From the NCBI RefSeq assembly GCF_041296385.1, contig NW_027183792.1, forward strand, positions 1 to 64,000: 64,000 nt of DNA, read 5' to 3'. The stretch comes from Aphelocoma coerulescens (Eukaryota; Chordata; Aves; Passeriformes; Corvidae). The notes below the pieces were generated by a model that was given only the letters and a program-made list of their open reading frames with translations, was not told the DNA's origin and did not search any database. The position numbers and the translations under genes were made by a program. Shown one piece after another: positions 61,201 to 64,000 of the stretch. Numbering within the stretch: position 1 is the first letter of the stretch; each line of letters begins with the position of its first letter.

Positions 61201-64000
61201 CCCGCCCATTTCCCCTTTAGCCCCGCCCCCTCCCGGCCCTGCCGACCCAAATTCCCCCCCAAAAACCCCCCAAAACCCCCAAAATTCCAAAAAAAAACCC
61301 CCCAGAGACCCCCAAAAATCCCCTTAAAGACCCAAAATTCCCAAATAAAAGCCCCAAACCCCCTAAATCTCCTCAGGACCCCTGCAAAGCCACCCCTTAG
61401 CCCCGCCCATTTCCCCTTTAGCCCCGCCCCCTCCCGGCCCTGCCGACCCAAATTCCCCCCCAAAAACCCCCCAAAACCCCCAAAATTCCAAAAAAAAACC
61501 CCCCCAGAGACCCCCAAAAATCCCCTTAAAGACCCAACATTCCCAAATAAAAGCCCCAAACCCCCTAAATCTCCTCAGGACCCCTGCAAAGCCACCCCTT
61601 AGCCCCGCCCATTTCCCCTTTAGCCCCGCCCCCTCCCGGCCCTGCCGACCCAAATTCCCCCCCAAAAACCCCCCAAAACCCCCAAAATTCCAAAAAAAAA
61701 CCCCCCCAGAGACCCCCAAAAATCCCCTTAAAGACCCAAAATTCCCAAATAAAAGCCCCAAACCCCCTAAATCTCCTCAGGACCCCTGCAAAGCCACCCC
61801 TTAGCCCCGCCCACTCCCCCTCTAGCCCCGCCCATTTCCCCTTTACCCCCGCCCCCTCCCGGCCCTGCCGACCCAAATTCCCCCCCAAAAACCCCCCAAA
61901 ACCCCCAAAATTCCAAAAAAAAAACCCCCCCAGAGACCCCCAAAAATCCCCTTAAAGACCCAAAATTCCCAAATAAAAGCCCCAAACCCCCTAAATCTCC
62001 TCAGGACCCCTGCAAAGCCACCCCTTAGCCCCGCCCATTTCCCCCTTTAGGCCCCGCCCCCCTCCCGGCCCTGCCGACCCAAATTCCCCCCCAAAAACCC
62101 CCCAAAACCCCCAAAATTCCAAAAAAAACCCCCCCAGAGACCCCCAAAAATCCCCCCTTAAAGACCCAAAATTCCCAAATAAAAGCCCCAAACCCCCCTA
62201 AATCTCCTCAGGACCCCTGCAAAGCCACCCCTTAGCCCCGCCCAGTCCCCCTCTAGCCCGCCCATTTCCCCTTTAGCCCCGCCCCCCTCCCGGCCCTGCC
62301 GACCCAAATTCCCCCCCAAAAACCCCCCAAAACCCCCAAAATTCCAAAAAAAACCCCCCAGAGACCCCCCAAAAATCCCCTTAAAGACCCAACATTCCCA
62401 AATAAAAGCCCCCAAACCCCTAAATCTCCTCAGGACCCCTGCAAAGCCACCCCTTAGCCCCGCCCATTTCCCCTTTAGCCCCGCCCCCTCCCGGCCCTGC
62501 CGACCCAAATTCCCCCCCAAAAAACCCCCCAAAACCCCCAAAATTCCAAAAAAAAACCCCCCAGAGACCCCCAAAAATCCCCTTAAAGACCCAAAATTCC
62601 CAAATAAAAGCCCCAAACCCCCTAAATCTCCTCAGGACCCCTGCAAAGCCACCCCTTAGCCCCGCCCATTTCCCCTTTAGCCCCGCCCCCTCCCGGCCCT
62701 GCCGACCCAAATTCCCCCCCAAAAACCCCCCAAAACCCCCAAAATTCCAAAAAAAAACCCCCCAGAGACCCCCAAAAATCCCCTTAAAGACCCAAAATTC
62801 CCAAATAAAAGCCCCAAACCCCCTAAATCTCCTCAGGACCCCTGCAAAGCCACCCCTTAGCCCCGCCCACTCCCCCCTCTAGCCCCGCCCATTTCCCCTT
62901 TAGCCCCGCCCCCTCCCGGCCCTGCCGACCCAAATTCCCCCCCCCAAAAACCCCCCAAAACCCCCAAAATTCCAGAAAAAAACCCCCCAGAGACCCCCAA
63001 ACATCCCCTTAAAGACCCAACATTCCCAAATAAAAGCCCCAAACCCCCTAAATCTCCTCAGGACCCCTGCAAAGCCACACCTTAGCCCCGCCCATTTCCC
63101 CTTTAGCCCCCGCCCCCTCCCGGCCCTGCCGACCCAAATTCCCCCCCAAAAACCCCCCAAAACCCCCAAAATTCCAAAAAAAACCCCCACAGAGACCCCC
63201 AAAAATCCCCTTAAAGACCCAAAATTCCCAAATAAAAGCCCCAAACCCCCTAAATCTCCTCAGGACCTCTGCAAAGCCACCCCTTAGCCCCGCCCATTTC
63301 CCCTTTTAGCCCCGCCCCCTCCCGGCCCTGCCCGACCCAAATTCCCCCCCAAAAACCCCCCAAAACCCCCAAAATCCAAAAAAAACCCTCACAGAGACCC
63401 CCAAAACTCCCCTTAAAGACCCAACATTCCCAAATAAAAGCCCCAAACCCCCTAAATCTCCTCAGGACCCCTGCAAAGCCACCCCTTAGCCCCGCCCATT
63501 TCCTCTTAGCCCCGCCCCCTCCCGGCCCTGCCGACCCCAAATTCCCTCCCAAAAACCCCCCAAAACCCCCAAAATTCAAAAAAAAAACCCCCCCAGAGAC
63601 CCCCAAAAATCCCCTTAAAGACCCAAAATTCCCAAATAAAAGCCCCAAACCCCCTAAATCTCCTCAGGACCTCTGCAAAGCCACCCCTTAGCCCCGCCCA
63701 TTTCCCCTTTAGCCCCGCCCCCTCCCGGCCCTGCCGACCCAAATTCCCCCCCCAAAAACCCCCCAAAACCCCAAAATTCCAAAAAAAAACCCCCCCAGAG
63801 ACCCCAAAAATCCCCTTAAAGACCCAACATTCCCAAATAAAAGCCCCAAACCCCCTAAATCTCCTCAGGACCCCTGCAAAGCCACCCCTTAGCCCCGCCC
63901 ATTTCCCCTTAGCCCCGCCCCCTCCCGGCCTGCCGACCCAAATTCCCCCCCAAAAAACCCCCCAAAACCCCCAAAATTCCAAAAAAAAACCCCCCCAGAG
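58300..64000. repeat. Degenerate right segment of the array
   Basis: The monomers are still recognisable and head-to-tail, but private changes become frequent: CGCACATT near 58503, TTTCGCCCC near 59143, a missing G in CCCGCCCTGCC near 59390, AGCCCCCGCC near 59992 and 60997, AATCCCTTAAAG near 60112, AATAAAGCC near 60138, AAAGACCAAAATT near 60524, TTTAGGCCCCG near 62047, CTAGCCCGCCC near 62254, CCCTTTTAGC near 63302, GCCCGACCC near 63331, AAAATCCAAAA near 63372, TCCTCTTAGCC near 63501 and CCGGCCTGCC near 63926. Many are one-base changes in homopolymers. The minus-strand open frames become correspondingly short. This is either the decaying flank of the array or lower consensus accuracy. Confidence 0.8.

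Larger units (their letters stand above)
1..64000. repeat. Satellite array, ~201/222-bp monomer, head-to-tail across the whole window
   Basis: The same monomer recurs without interruption and always in the same orientation. Successive GACCCCTG starts lie at 1, 203, 423, 623, 824, 1025 and 1247, giving periods of 202, 220, 200, 201, 201 and 222. Short monomers are about 200-202 bp. Long monomers are about 220-223 bp because of one extra 21-bp module. The whole window holds roughly 305-310 monomers (estimate). No inverted copies, no inserted element and no unique sequence were seen, so every stretch without a gene is accounted for by this repeat. Satellite arrays of this kind are typical of eukaryotic heterochromatin. 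The array runs off both ends of the window, so its true length is unknown. Whether it is centromeric, subtelomeric or interstitial cannot be decided from sequence alone. I do not recognise the monomer as a named satellite family. Confidence 0.98.

Noticed and set aside
1..64000. CRISPR array
   Set aside because: There are no short direct repeats with unique spacers. The whole 201-222-bp unit is repeated and there are no cas genes.
1..64000. Transposable element, rolling-circle element or integrated virus
   Set aside because: No terminal repeats, target-site duplications, reverse transcriptase or transposase motifs, or any non-satellite sequence were seen.
1..64000. tRNA, rRNA or other structured RNA genes
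   Set aside because: The plus strand has too little G for stable cloverleaf or rRNA helices, and no conserved box sequences were seen in either orientation.
58300..64000. Transition to a different satellite family at the right end
   Set aside because: Despite added indels, every monomer up to base 64000 keeps the same order of blocks, so it is the same family in degenerate form.

Overview
The window is one uninterrupted satellite DNA array. I found no protein gene, RNA gene, transposon, CRISPR array or other unique sequence in its 64 kb. A monomer of about 201 bp (range about 200-202) repeats head-to-tail in one orientation from base 1 to base 64000, with roughly 305-310 copies by my estimate. 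About a third of the copies carry an extra 21-bp module, which makes them about 222 bp. The given strand is very rich in C and A: a hand count of one monomer gives roughly 48% C, 31% A, 12% T and 8% G. The complement is therefore strongly G/T-rich. ORIGIN: A long homogeneous tandem array with higher-order structure points to a eukaryotic nuclear genome, in heterochromatin, a centromere or subtelomere, or a microchromosome. The texture of CCCCAAAA, CCCAAAATTCCC and GCCCCGCCC blocks reminds me of passerine bird microchromosomes. That guess is recall-based inference and not proven by the window. 

MONOMER ANATOMY: Reading from GACCCCTG, the monomer has (i) a short lead; (ii) two or three copies of a 21-22-bp GC-box module around TAGCCCCGCCC; (iii) CCCGGCCCTGCCGACCC; (iv) a telomere-like core of C7-A5-C6-A4-C5; (v) an A-tract joined to a C-tract, usually 15 nt in total; and (vi) an A/C-rich tail containing AATAAA. 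Short and long monomers differ by having two or three GC-box modules. 

LAYOUT: About 1-5450 is a left block whose rare variants recur 8309 bp downstream. About 5450-18750 (copy A) and 18750-31850 (copy B) are adjacent copies of a superunit of about 13.1-13.3 kb. Many private variants sit at fixed offsets (13295, 13072, 12850, 13272, 13296, 13095), and most offset changes equal one or two monomers. Inside each copy are nested higher-order repeats of about 3.5-4.0 kb. About 31850-58300 is a mosaic of further related blocks, with recurrent offsets near 14.27 kb and 2.08 kb. About 58300-64000 is visibly more degenerate, with many one-base homopolymer indels and private substitutions. This could be the approach to an array edge or poorer consensus quality. 

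LONG READING FRAMES: The very long minus-strand open frames (up to 2221 codons at 44443-51108) are artefacts of a monomer of 67 codons that has no stop in one frame. They start at TTG-type codons, break wherever a tract changes by 1-2 nt, and nearly all recurrent variants would change the amino acid. I do not annotate them as genes. The points of interest are the array architecture, the A/C boundary-sliding tract, the quadruplex potential and the evidence of unequal exchange, rather than a new gene system.
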